Shown: positions 12,120-23,002, numbered from the stretch's first letter. The stretch is DNA of 64,000 nt from Melieria omissa (GCA_963971225.1 OZ020269.1:12734701-12798700), one strand, 5' to 3'. Numbers and translations are program-made. The notes: a model not told the origin generated them from the sequence alone.

Positions 12120-13095
12120 TTAACTGATTTAATTTTTTTATTTTTTCAATCAACGAAAAGACACCCTGTTTACTTTTTATTGCTTTTGTTTCTAATTCTA
12201 TTGAAACTTTTGACATAAACAATTTTTACTTTTTAGGATATATAAAAATTTTGATTTTTCGATTTTTTCAATCAACAAGAAGACACCCTGTTTATTTTTG
12301 ATTGCTTATAATTCTAATTCTTTTGAATCTTTTGAACTAAAAAAATTTTGACTTGTCAGGATATATAAACATTTTGATTTTTTGTTTTTTTTCTATCAAC
12401 GAGAAGACACCCTGTTAACTTATGATTGCTTATAATTTTAAGTCTATTGAAATTTTTGACCTAAAAAAGTTTGACTTGTCAGGAAATTTAAAAAATTTGG
12501 ATTTTTTGATTTTTTCAATCAACAAGAAGACACCCTGTTTACTTTTGATTCCTTACAATTCTAATTCTATTGAAATTTTTGACCTAAAAAAGTTTGACTT
12601 GTCAGGAAATTAAAAAAATTTGGATTTTTTGATTTTTTCAATCAACAAGAAGACACCCTGTTTACTTTTGATTCCTTACAATTCTAATTCTATTGAAACT
12701 TTTGACCTAAAAAATTTTGACTTGTCAGGAAATTTAAAAAATTTTGATTTTTTGATTTTTTCAATCAACAAGAAGACACCCTGTTTACTTTTTATTTCTT
12801 ACAATTCTAATTCTTTTGAATCTTTTGAACTACAAAAATTTTGACTTGTCAGGATATATAAACATATTAATTTTTTGTTTTTTTTCTATCAACGAGAAGA
12901 CACCCTGTTTACTTTTGATTGCTTATAATTTTAAGTCTATTGAAATTTTTGACCTAAAAAAAGTTTGACTTGTCAGGAAATTTAAAAAATTTGGATTTTT
13001 TGATGTTTTTCAATCACCGAGAAGACACCCTGTTTACTTTTGATTCCATACAATTCTTAATCTATTGAAACTTTTGTCCTAAAAAAAGTCTGATG
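12120..13095. repeat. 123-bp minisatellite, eight copies
   Basis: The landmark ACACCCTGTT recurs at 12161, 12283, 12407, 12530, 12653, 12776, 12900 and 13025, so spacing is 122-125 bp. Each unit also carries TTTGACTTGTCAGGA, a TTTGATTTTTTGATTTTTTC-type tract and ATCAACAAGAAG. Middle units are nearly identical and outer ones diverge. Because 123 is a multiple of three, long open frames arise in some units; these are not genes. Confidence 0.95.
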
Positions 13096-13224
13096 TGTAT
13101 TTTGAACATTGGGTTTCACCATTTCTAACTGAAAAAATAGGTTTTGGAACAGGTATGGGTCTACATGACCCATGATGTGACAAAGTTTAAAAACGAAAAA
13201 GAACTGCTGCAAAAAAATACGTTA

Positions 13225-13320
13225 ATTTCTGAACGAAAACGTCGTTGAAACTCTAAGTGAAGATGTTTCTACTCAAACGATGTCAAATACAGATCTAAGA
13301 TCGACCCTGGAAAAGACATT
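13225..13320. repeat. Direct repeat, copy 1 of 2
   Basis: Contains GTCGTTGAAACTCTAAGTGAAG and a GATCTAAGRTCRACCCTGGAA-type block. The same ordered blocks occur in direct orientation at 14955-15032, on the other side of the Tc1/mariner relic, so that element sits within or beside a duplicated sequence. Confidence 0.65.
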
Positions 13321-14837
13321 AATTAAGGACTGTATTCTCTTAATTTACGGCGATTTTTTTGTTTTATCCCCTTAATTAAATTCTGCACACTCTCTTTCGC
13401 AGCCGCCGTGGCTCAGTTGGTTAGTGCGCGGTCCAGCGAGTCGCATGCAGAGCGACGCAAGATCGAATACTGCATGTAGTAACACCTAAAAAAAATAACG
13501 GGAAACTCGTTTTCTCTTTCGGTGGCTGTCCTCTCAGCTGGAAATGGCAAACCTCTGAGAGTAAAAATTGCCTATGAAAAAGCTCCCAACCTGCCGTTCG
13601 GAACCGGCATAAAACTGTAGGTCCCTTCCACCCGCGTACAAAATTCACACGCACAACACGGGTAGTTGCGGGAAGCTAGGCCTTAGTCTCGCGTAAGCGG
13701 GCTGTCGTGCCAATCAATTATTATTATTACACTCTCTTTTGTAACGGCAGCGCTGGCGTTTAGCCAGTTTTTTTTAAGTCCTTGACGTCAGCGACAACTC
13801 CACCCTCCTTCTTTAAATTTCGCTCAACAAAAGCCCAATATATCTCTAAAGAGCGGAATTCTGGAGCGTTTAGCGGATTCTCCTCTTTTGCAACATTATT
13901 GACATTGTTTTTTCTAACAAAGTCAATGTGGAACGGGCGTAGTGTGCATTGACTAAATCGGGCCAAAATATTGTCGAAACATTCTATTTTTTGTAGAATG
14001 GTATAAGGCGACGGTTAACACACTCTGTTTTGTAAATCTCAGCGGTCAAAGTACCCTTTGTAAAGAAAGGAGAAGTTCTGTGGCCGCAGGAACAAATAGC
14101 CTGCCAGATGAGGACTTTCTCGTCAACTTTTCAATTCCAATTGTTGACACTGACGGGTCGACAGAACCACCTTGCTGCTTTGTGTAAAATTAGGGACCTG
14201 GTAATGTTCTTGAGTCCATTTTAATGTAAGTTGCCTCGCCCATCACAACACACTCAACAAAATTCTGATGCAAGCGATCGAACAATTTTCGAAGCCTTGT
14301 TTTCCCCACTTTCACTTGTCTGTCACTTTTTTTGGGTACCTTTTGTTTTTTGTTAGTTTTTAGGTTATGCCATTGCTTCACTTTTTGAATCATAGCGGCT
14401 CTTGTTCTAGCTTTTTTTTGCTAAATCTCGTACAGACATTGAATTGTTTTTTCTTGTTAATGTTAGCACTTCTTTTTCAAGTTTCCGGTCACTTCGACAT
14501 TTTTTTCTTCCACTTTTTGGCAAATCTTTGAGAGAACAAGTATCTCCAAATTGGATGATTATATTTTTACACTATTGACTGAATTCGTATCGATTGGCCA
14601 ACTATCTGTGAGAAATTTCCTTTTCAGAGCAGTAATTGTGCACAATTTTCTTACGCACCTGCTCTTCGATTCGCCACATCGGGAAAACTTTACTACGAGT
14701 AGCAAAACAAACAAAGACAATAAAAGCACAAATGATCATGCTTTCTAACGGTACATTCCGCATTGCGATCAAATGTCCACACTAAGAGAAATATTGAATT
14801 TAAAGTGTGCAGTTTCTTTTCGGTACAGTCCTTAAAT
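13321..14837 (-). pseudogene. Tc1/mariner-superfamily transposon relic
   Basis: On the minus strand, separate frames resemble an IS630/Tc1-type transposase. An N-terminal piece (14190-14393) holds a FDRLHQNF segment and GEATYIKMD, where the family has a DDETY-like catalytic motif. A C-terminal piece (13760-13966) contains NPLNAPEFRSLEIYWAFVER, which matches the family's NPPN-PELRPIEKYWA region. Between them are stops and frame changes, so it is dead. The termini appear as TTAAGGACTGTA (13323-13334) and its reverse complement (14824-14835). A SINE is inserted at 13398-13728. Superfamily call is firm; subfamily is not assigned. Confidence 0.7.
13398..13728 (+). mobile_element. tRNA-derived SINE, family 1
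   Basis: Starts with an A-box-like GTGGCTCAGTTGGTTAGTGCG and has a degenerate B box (AGATCGAATACTGC) about 50 bp later. A long tRNA-unrelated body follows and the tail is ATTATTATT. It is flanked by an 11-bp target-site duplication, ACACTCTCTTT, at 13387-13397 and 13729-13739. The duplicated sequence lies in the left end of the Tc1/mariner relic, so the SINE landed after that transposon. Confidence 0.88.
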
Positions 14838-14846
14838 AAGTCCATC

Positions 14847-15105
14847 GTTAGTCGAATCAACTAACAAATACAATAATTTTCATACAGGACCAAAATACTT
14901 AACCCTCCCGAAAAAGACGCTAATTAACCTCAATTTGCATTAAAAGTCAAGAATTTCAAAACAAACAAGTCGTTGAATCTCTAAGTGAAGATGTCTAAAA
15001 AAAGATCTGAGGTTAAACCTGGAAGTGCATCGTTAGTCGAATCGACTAACAAATACCATAATTTTCATACAAGACCAAAATACTTAACCCTCCAGGGTTA
15101 GTTTT
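14847..15105. repeat. Direct duplication, about 72 bp, offset 185 bp
   Basis: The blocks at 14847-14918 and 15032-15103 both read through CGTTAGTCGAAT, GACTAACAAATACCATAAT or a close variant, and CCAAAATACTTAACCCTCC, with few differences. The sequence between them includes the second copy of the 13.2-kb repeat. Confidence 0.8.
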
Positions 15106-16975
15106 TTCTCTTCTCTTCTTTTCTTTTTTTATATTTATTTCCAGGGTATTTTTTTCAGAACTAACCTTCAGTATATGATTCAAAAGCTCGAAATCCAAGA
15201 AAGCACAATCCAAGAAACATACTGAATATAAATAATTGTTTTTGAATCCATAAACAACAATTGAATTGAATGAATCAAAGTACAAGAAGTACTTTATTAA
15301 AGACCAACATAGAAAACAAGCTTAGAACTTTTCATTTAAAAAATAAGCTCAGAGTCTCTTAGTGAAAAAATTAGAGAAAGAAAGAAAAAAAAAAGAGAGA
15401 AAAGAAGAAAATATGAGAGATTTATCACTTTTCCAGACTAAAAGGACTAAAGACTACAGCATTGGATTCAACAGCTCGAAATCCACAAAGATTGAATATA
15501 CTGAATATAATTGAATTGAATTGATTGAATTAAATTGATTATTCAATTTCAATCCACAAAAGCTTAACTAACTGAATATAATTGTTTCTGAATCCATCCA
15601 GTTCACTGTTCTTCTCAGAATATACTTTACAATTCTCTTCTAAATTGATCTGAAACTCGCGGACAGTATTTAAAACAGTGGAAAATGACTATCGACTTCT
15701 AGAACTTTAAAAAATAAAATGCATTAACTAGAAAATTTAAAAGTTCTTCCTCAAATTGATGGGTTGAAAAAGGATTAAATTCAATAGAATACTGGGAACT
15801 TTCTTCTGTGCAATTCAGATTGATGACCTAATTCAAAAAGAATGTTTCCAATGGCATTTGAAAAGAATGTTTCAAATAGCATTGGAATTTTGGTATAGTT
15901 GCAAATTTTCTATATTAGGAAAAAGGTCTGTTGTATTCTTATTAAAAATAAACTTTATTTTAAATGAATCTGATACCCACGGACACTATAACTCAAAAGA
16001 GACGAAAATGACTATTGACTTCCATAAATTCAAAAACTTGAAAGTATTAAATAGAAAAATTCATGATCGAATTGATTCTTTAATTAGAAGCAATGAACGA
16101 AATAAAAACTTTGAATCGAATATATATTTAGAGTAGAGTAGAGATTTAGATCTTTAATGCGTCCATCTATCAATCAACTTCCGAAAGAGTCGGATACTAT
16201 AGAATGGACTAATTTTTTGTGCAGCTTAGACTAAAGAGCAAATTTGAATAGTATGATTCAAAGACCGTTGAATTTTTGGCTTAGTTTAAGTAATTCAAAC
16301 TTGAAGTTGACAATTTTTGACATAGATTAAGTAGTTCAGACTTGAAGAAGACTCTCTGTCATATTTTGATTAGAAACATTTTTATGTCTGAGTAGAAATA
16401 ATCGTTAACATGTTTTTAGTTCAAAAATGCTATAATTAGTAATTATTATTAATGAGAAAATTACTGAAAATCACAGTAATTGAAACTGTGATTGAAATCA
16501 CAGTAATTGAAGTGTTCACCACATAAGACTAAAAGTATTAAAAGCTCAAACTAAATGACTACTCATAGATTTTTGTTCAACTAGTTTGGAAAGTTCCCAC
16601 AGTCTTTGAACAATCTTTCATTGTAACTGTTATAATGATTTGTTGTAGTGCTTATCCTTTTTTCAGCAACAACAACAACTAGTAAATAACAGCTGTTTTT
16701 GTATATTGCAATCAATAAAATGCCACTTATATGTGGTTAAATTTGTATGCAACGGTAGCAACGTTGGCGTCACGTGGATACTAAGAAGTCGAAAAGTCAA
16801 TTTAGATTTGAACTTGAACTGGTTAGCCAGCGATTTGATATGGTGGCAGGAGATTATCAAAAATAGTATTGTTTCATTATTTATAATTTCATATTTGATT
16901 AGAATATTGATTGAGATTGATTGTGAGAGATATTTTTAGTAATTTACTGAGTGTAATTTGAGCATTGCAAGGCCC
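15106..16975. other. Intron 2 DNA with degenerate low-copy repeats
   Basis: No exon is supported. Diverged direct repeats are visible: GATTCAA-AGCTCGAAATCC near 15177 and 15467, and GAAAATGACTATYGACTTC near 15684 and 16005. The sequence is very AT-rich. A short palindromic duplication (CACAGTAATTGAA) occurs at about 16470-16510. Confidence 0.45.
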
Positions 16976-17122
16976 CAAGGAAGGTATGGAAAATATGAAG
17001 GTATGGAAATTGTCAATTAAAATTAAAGGAAAAGCAATTTTTATATTTTCATGGCTACGAAGGTTGTAATCAAGAGATCGTTGAAAGAAAATGTGTATAA
17101 AAGTATATAGTTTTTTTTTTTT

Positions 17123-17436
17123 GGCCGGCCTCGATAGTCAAGCGGGTAGCGCGCTGGCTTCTCATACCAAAGGCTCCAGGTTCGATTCCTGGCTCGGGCT
17201 GGTGAACAACTCATCTACTTCTATCGCTAACTGCCCATCGCCGTTCGGATTCGGCGTTAAACTGTAGGTCCCCTCCCCCTTTCCCCATCCGCTTGAAATG
17301 TGTGCTGTAACATATGTTGGCAAAACAGTGTTGCATACACAGTTCAAAAACGAGTGAAATATGTGGTATCACAATGGGCCTTTCAGGCCTCCGAGTGTGT
17401 CTCTCATAGAGGCAGCCACCGCAACCTAACCTAATC
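17123..17436 (+). mobile_element. tRNA-derived SINE, family 2, copy 1
   Basis: The tRNA-like head has GGCCTCGATAGTCAAGCGGG and a good B box (GGTTCGATTCC), with CTCATA in the anticodon-loop position, suggesting a tRNA-Met-like source (inference). The 3' body contains TCGCCGTTCGGATTCGGCG and ends CGCAACCTAACCTAATC. Target-site duplication ATATAGTTTTTT is at 17105-17116 and 17437-17448, inside a satellite A monomer. Related copies lie on the minus strand at 28263 and 62529. Confidence 0.92.
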
Positions 17437-17558
17437 ATATAGTTTTTTAATTAGAAGGAAAAGTGAACCCAGTTATTTCTATCTGTCAGTTAACTTCTCA
17501 AATAAATATTTGAGATAGTTGAGTGGTTGAGATATCGTTAGAGGAAATGTATCTGAAG

Positions 17559-17586
17559 GTATATATATATATATATATATATATAG
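17559..17586. repeat. (TA)n microsatellite
   Basis: About 26 bases of uninterrupted TA inside a satellite A monomer. Confidence 0.95.
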
Positions 17587-18980
17587 TTTTTTAATTAACT
17601 AGAAGGAAAAGACATTCAGGTCTTTTAATGCGTCCATCTTCAAGTCAACTTCTCAAATAGCTGAGATAGTTGAGTACTTTAGATATCGTTCGAGGAAATG
17701 TATATCAAATTTAGGTTAGGATAGTGATTTAGATCTTTTAATACGTCCATCTATCAATCAACTTCTCAAATAGTTGAGATAATTGAGTAGTTGAGACATC
17801 ATTCCATGAAATGTATAGGAATTTTTCATTCGAATAAAAAGAAAAAACATTTAAGGACTCTTAACACCTCAATCCAGCAGCCTACTTCCGAAATAGTTGA
17901 CATAATTTAGATATGGTTCGGGGAAATGTATGGAATTTTCAATTAGAATGAAAAGGAAGGGTCTCTCTTGCGTCCATCCAGCAGTCAACTTCTCAAATAG
18001 TGGAAATAAGTAGTTGCGATATCGTTCGAGGAAATCTATATAATATTTCAATTATAAGGAAACAGAGTAGTCCATTCGTCAATTAACTTCCGAAATAGTT
18101 GAGATAGTTGTGTAGCTCAGGTATCGTTCGAGGAAATATATATACAATTTCTATTATAAGGAAGCAGAGTAGTGATTTAGGTATTTTTATGCGTCTATGC
18201 GTCAGTTAGGTTCCAAAATAAATGAGATAGTTGAGTAGTTAAGATATCGTTCGAGGAAATATACATGAATTTTCAATCACAGGATGGTGACTTAAGTATT
18301 TTCGTACGTCTATCCGAAGGGTTAACATCCGAAATAGTTGAGATAGTTAAGAAGTTTAGATATCGTTGGAGGAAATGCATATAAAACTTCAATTATGAGG
18401 AAACAGAGTAGTGATTTAGATATTTTCATGCATCCATCTGTCAGTCAACTTTTCAAATAGTTGATATAGTAGAGTGGTTGAGATATCGTTCGAGGAAATG
18501 TATATAAAATTTCAATTACAAGGGAATACAGAAGTGTTTTAGGTACTTTCATGCGTCCATCCAGCACTCAACTTCCAAAATAGTTCAGAAAGTTGAGTAT
18601 TTAAGATATCGTTTGAGGATGTGTACATGAATTTTCAATTCTAACGAAAAAGAAACGTGATTTAGATATTTCCATGCGTCCATTTGTTAATCAACTTCTC
18701 AAATAGTTGAAATGGTTGAGTAGTTAAGATATCGTTCGAGGAAATGTGTTTAAAATTTTAAATTATAAAGAAGCAGAGTAGTGATTTAGGTATTTCTATG
18801 CATCCATGCTTCAGTTAACTACCAAAATAGTTGAGATAGTTCAGTAGTTGAGATATCGTTGGAGAAAATGTTTATACATTTTCAATCACAATGAAAATCC
18901 AAAGTTTTTCATGCATTTATCTTCCAATCAACTACCAAAGTGGTTCAGATATTGAAAGAAGTGGTTGTAGTTGACATATG

Positions 18981-20157
18981 GTTCGAGCACTCTGAGGGCT
19001 AATTAAATTTCTATTAATTTCACTATCCATAAACATTTTCAAACTTGAATATTTACTAAATATTTCAGCAGTTAGTAAAGTATGAAAGCTACATTTGTCA
19101 TCACTCTCAACAATTACTGACATCGTCTACTTACTTGAGACAGTGTTGACGTAACGCCACACGTGCTTAATGCCCACTCAAATATTTAGGTTATGTACAA
19201 TTGTAACTTTGTGTATTTGTCAACGTTGTAAATTATGTAAATTTATTAGGTTATCTGTTAGTTTATCTAGAATGGAAAAAAGAGGACAAACTATTGAACT
19301 TCCGTCGTTAAATATTGATAGAATACAAACTGAAACAAATATAAATATAAAAACAAAAACAAATAAACGATAAGCTGCAGCAACCACTCCCTGTCAACGT
19401 AAAGTAGAATTCATATATATAAACGTTGCATATCCATAAGCACTTACAGATATGTCATAACAAACAACAACAACAAAACTCGTAGACAAACGCGCGCTTG
19501 TTGCCGCCGCTCAGCCATAAATAAGGGCCACAACAAATAATCACTTCATAAACACACAACTAGAAAGAAAGCAAGAAAAACGCCAAATGAAAGTAAAAAA
19601 AAAGCCCAACTGCCATGAATGGTGAACGGCCATGGTTGGGTCTGACGGTGACTGTGACGGTGAACACTGCTTTGGTTGTGCTTTTATCAGCGCCGCCACC
19701 ATTGAGGTGACACCAAAAGCGTCTGCATTGTTGTTGTTGTTGTTTAATTTTTGCCATTTAACAACACACAACCGTTGTTGCACAGCTGCACGAATGTCAG
19801 GGTTGGCAGTCGATGTCAACGCTTCGGGTTTTCCGTTCCGTCCGCCGTTTTGTTATCTTACCAGCAAAGTTTCATCGTCAATAATAACTGCCATAGTTTT
19901 CAATATGCCGCCCATACAATTCTGTGCATTTAAACAACACATTAAATGTTAGTCGTCGAAAAATGGCCACAAAGTATTCGAGCTAGAAATGTTTATCGGA
20001 CAACAAGTTGGCAATGTGCCAGCGAAATGAATGACCAGCAACGAGTTTAGTGCAATTTTGATAAGTAAATGTCTGCAACTAACATTGATGCTTTGTATCG
20101 TTTTAATGCATATTTTTTCTGTTATACATATTTCTTGTTGTTGTTTTTCGTTTTTAG
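18981..20157. other. Intron 2, unique sequence before exon 3
   Basis: Not repetitive and less AT-rich at about 19.48-19.90 kb, with several overlapping short frames on both strands that match nothing. It ends in a T-rich acceptor tract ending TTTTTAG. It may hold regulatory sequence but no site is identified. Confidence 0.45.
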
Positions 20158-20238
20158 TATTTAATATGGAGCTTCATATGGATTGGCTGGAATGCATTTC
20201 TCATATGCTTCTATCTGAATGTGGGCACACTGGATCGG
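20158..20238 (+). CDS. NKAIN: NKAIN, exon 3 (TM3)
   Basis: The 27-residue exon encodes YLIWSFIWIGWNAFLICFYL followed by NVGTLDR. It matches the NKAIN TM3 segment, whose family pattern is W--W--WN-F-ICFYL. It starts after TTTTTAG and ends at CGG/GTAAGT, phase 0 on both sides, so it joins cleanly to exons 2 and 4. The 81-bp exon is small but unmistakable by content, frame and splice sites. It is flanked on both sides, at a distance, by blocks of the same satellite. Confidence 0.94.
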
Positions 20239-20637
20239 GTAAGTTGAGATATATAAGAAACACATTCCATATTTGTTGGTATTTGCAATATGTGACAAGT
20301 GTGCTGAGAGTCGAGTGGAGTACAGCATGTTATTAGTAAAAGTTCTTAATAGTCCCTAAGTTGGCTGTAGATAACCCAGACTTGAAAAGATTTCCACAAA
20401 TTGCAACTAGAGATTTGTTTGATTAATATTTGAGTACTTCAATGCGAATGAAACCGAGAAGTGGGAGTCCAAATTTTACATCGATTCATCCATCGTGGCT
20501 CAAGTCATCTGTCTCTGTCACCCAGTTTGAGGAAAATGGTTTCAAGACAGACACATGTAAAGGTTAAGAGCACTTAGCATCTTTTTGAACTATAGGACCA
20601 ACTGGAACTAACCTTCTGGATCTAAGGATAACGGAGC
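20239..20637. other. Intron 3, unique part
   Basis: Nothing recognisable. AT-rich, without a supported frame. Confidence 0.4.
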
Positions 20638-20880
20638 TTAAGTTCTGACAGGAATGGATCCTGCCCGGACACTGTTTGCTACTGGGAATCACGGATAGCG
20701 AAGTATGCGAATTCTGTAAGGAGAATTAAGAAACATCGGTTGATATTATAACCGAATGTTCCGCCCTCATATACGCAAGAATGCGAAGACTGAAATGGGA
20801 ACGACTGCAGACGAAAGAGCTGTCTGTATTAGATTTAAGGAAAATTCAGGAGTTCCTGTATAACATTGGAGGATAGAAAC
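20638..20880 (+). pseudogene. LINE ORF2 C-terminal remnant
   Basis: Across two frames the stretch translates to segments like CGNSC-EN and the more readable ARMRRLKWERLQTKELSVLD, ending near EFLYNIGG and a stop. This is the tail typical of RNase H-bearing LINE ORF2 proteins, after the HCCC-like knuckle. Single-base indels break the frame. Upstream RT and RNase H parts are absent, as expected of a 5'-truncated insertion. Confidence 0.6.
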
Positions 20881-20984
20881 TCCTCCAGTAAGAAAAAGGG
20901 ATTCGGCACATTATTTAGTTCAGCATTGGACGCAGTGTCTCGGGCAGCTGTTGCTCAACTTTCGAAATGGTTGTGGTTAAGAGA

Positions 20985-21985
20985 TCCTTGGAGGATCTTT
21001 GTATATAAAAATGCATAGAAGTTCAATTAGAACGAAAAAGAAACGTTTTTTAAGTCCATCTGTCAGTTAACTTCTTAAATAGTTGAGATAGTAGAGTAGT
21101 TGAGATATCGTTCGAGGAAATGTATACAAATATTTTCAATTATGAGGAAAAAACAGGTGCATTTGTATGCGTCCGTCTGTCTGTCAACTTCTCAAATAGT
21201 TGATATACCGTTCAGAAAAGTATATAGAAATTCAATTAGAATGAAAAATAAACGTGTTTAGGTATATTCATGCGTCCACTTCCGAAATTTTTAAAATAGA
21301 TGAGATAGTTTACAAATCATTAGAGGAAATGTGTAAAAAGGTATCTAGATTTTCAATTATAAGGAAAAGTGATGTAGGTAATTTTATGCGTCCATCGGTC
21401 AGTCAACTTCCGAAATAGTTGAGATAGTAGACTAATTGAGGTATCCTTCGAGGAAATGTTTATAAAGTTATATAGATATTCAATCAGATGTCAGTCAACT
21501 TTCGAAAGTTTGAGATAACAGACTAGTTCAGGTATCGTCAGTGGCGGATTCAGGGGGGGTGTTTTGAGGGTTAAAACCCCCGAAATATTTGGATCACCTA
21601 TAAAACTATATGCAAATCAAAAGGCATTGTACAAATATTAAAGAATTACTTTTTAAAACCCCCCCCGAAATATTTTTCTGAATCCGCGCCTGGGTATCGT
21701 TCAAGGAAATGTTTATAACGTCATGTACTTAGATATTCAACCAGAAGGAAAAGAGATTCAGATATTTGTATGTGTCTATCTGCTAGTCAACTTCTCAAAT
21801 AGTTGATATATCGTTCAGAAAAGTATCTAACAGTATATAGAAATTCAATTATAATGAAAAAGCAAAATGATTTAGGTAACTTGCGAAATTGTTAAATAGG
21901 TGAGATGGGGTAGTTTACAAATCGTTAGAGGAAATATATAAAAACGTAAAAAAAGGAAAAGGAAAAGTGATTTAGGTATTTTCGA
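20985..21985. repeat. Satellite array A, second block, about 8 copies
   Basis: Same monomer as at 17-19 kb: GTCAACTTCTCAAATAGTTGA, ATCGTTCGAGGAAATG and AATTAGAATGAAAA. Landmarks near 21107, 21207, 21317, 21443, 21535/21697, 21805 and 21925. One monomer is split by the hAT-like MITE. An imperfect 45-bp direct repeat (CATTGG-CGC-GTGTCTSGGGCAG) lies at both edges, near 20925 and 21990. Confidence 0.9.
21539..21692. mobile_element. hAT-like MITE with 8-bp target duplication
   Basis: 154-bp element with ends CAGTGGCGGATTCAG and CTGAATCCGCGCCTG, i.e. imperfect inverted repeats of hAT type. It is flanked by the 8-bp direct repeat GGTATCGT at 21531-21538 and 21693-21700; 8 bp is the hAT target length. 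The target is a satellite A monomer. An inverted decayed relative is at 10338-10513. Confidence 0.93.
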
Positions 21986-22642
21986 CACAAAAGTTCAACA
22001 TTGGCCGCGATGTGTCTGGGGCAGCAGTTGCTGGATCAAAACAAAATTTTTTTAAAATTAATTAAATTTTTAAAAATTTGTCCAAACCCCAATAGTGGTG
22101 TTGTGTCTCAAAACAATCCCAATAATTTAATATTAGAACAACTAAAGAAATCAAATTTATTTTTGTTATTTTTTTTATTTTTTTATTTTTTTATAACTTT
22201 CTGAAAGAAAATCTTTTACTATTTTTTTTACAATTTCTTTTTTTTTACTTTTACTATTTTTTTGAAGCACAATTAATTTCAAAAACTTTGAATATTTTTG
22301 TCACATGATTCCATATGGACATTTCAAAAAGGTTGAATTAGTCGGGAATTTTAGTGTCAGAAAGGGATTTTTTTTCTTTGACACAATCTATACAACTCTG
22401 GATTCTTCAGAACTACACTTAAATCTCGTAGACACATGTAACCTTTTTAGACATTTCAGCAAAAGTCGAAACTAGCAAATCTACTCTCACAAGAATTTTA
22501 ACTTTGCCCAGCACACTTATCACGCATGGTGAATACCGCTATTATGATTTTTAATTGAAGTTTTTCGTACTTATTTCATAAGAATTTTTCTTATTGTTAT
22601 AAATATTCTTCTTGTTATTAATATTCTTATTCCAATTTATAG
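21986..22642. other. Intron 3, distal part
   Basis: T-rich sequence without a supported gene, leading to the acceptor TTCCAATTTATAG of exon 4. Confidence 0.45.
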
Positions 22643-22840
22643 GACAGCGATCTCCTAAATCTGGGCACCGGTAGCGTTTCCTGGTTCGAAGTAAACGGCT
22701 ACGGCTGCAAGCCCACCTATCCCACAAATATCACCTCCGATGATCCATTTCGCCCCATACGGCCGGAACGTGTGGACGAGTGTCTATTGGATTATACAAT
22801 CGTTGAGGTTATACAGTCCGGAGTGCAATGCGCTTTAGCG
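22643..22840 (+). CDS. NKAIN: NKAIN, exon 4 (extracellular loop and start of TM4)
   Basis: Encodes 66 residues, beginning DSDLLNLGTGSVSWFEVNGY and ending VQCALA. This is the loop between TM3 and TM4. It holds two cysteines likely to be structural (in YGCKPTY and DECLLDY), a possible N-glycosylation site (NIT, codons 22727-22735) and the conserved YxxVE before TM4. The acceptor is TTATAG and the donor GCG/GTGCGT. Phase 0 at both ends makes an in-frame join to 22942. The loop agrees in position and length with other NKAINs, with divergence in its middle. Confidence 0.94.
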
Positions 22841-22941
22841 GTGCGTAGGCTACAACTTTTTTTAATTCTCACTCAAATATGCAAATATTTTCATGATAAT
22901 TTTTTAAATACTTATATGTTTTTATATCTTTCCATTTACAG
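22841..22941 (+). other. Short NKAIN intron 4 (101 bp)
   Basis: GTGCGT donor, a pyrimidine-rich tract and CATTTACAG acceptor. It is the only short intron recognised in this gene. Confidence 0.9.
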
Positions 22942-23002
22942 TTACTTGGTATACTAGGCGCCATTTTAATAAGTTACATATTTCTCGATGAAGATGACAG
23001 AT
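22942..23002 (+). CDS. NKAIN: NKAIN, exon 5 (TM4)
   Basis: Encodes LLGILGAILISYIFLDEDDR plus the first base of a phenylalanine codon. This completes TM4 and the acidic juxtamembrane segment that in vertebrates reads similarly (EEED-FDF). Bounded by TTTACAG and a consensus GTAAGT. It ends in phase 1. The next exon supplies TC, giving RFDFVNGD in frame with the conserved FDF motif, which fixes the splice to 36532 across a 13.5-kb intron. Confidence 0.94.

Larger units (their letters stand above)
16976..18980. repeat. Satellite array A, about 105-125-bp monomer, about 13 copies
   Basis: The monomer carries GTCCATC, AACTTCTCAAATAGTTGAGA, GAGATATCGTTCGAGGAAATG and TTTCAATTATAAGGA. The CGTTCGAGGAAATG landmark or a variant occurs near 17539, 17686, 17800, 17913, 18020, 18122, 18246, 18363, 18485, 18607, 18728, 18852 and 18975. 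One monomer is split by a SINE (17123-17436) and a TA run follows. The same monomer reappears at 20.99-21.98 kb beyond exon 3. Confidence 0.93.

Noticed and set aside
12422..12844. Two repeat-like open frames.
   Set aside because: They arise because the 123-bp minisatellite unit is divisible by three.
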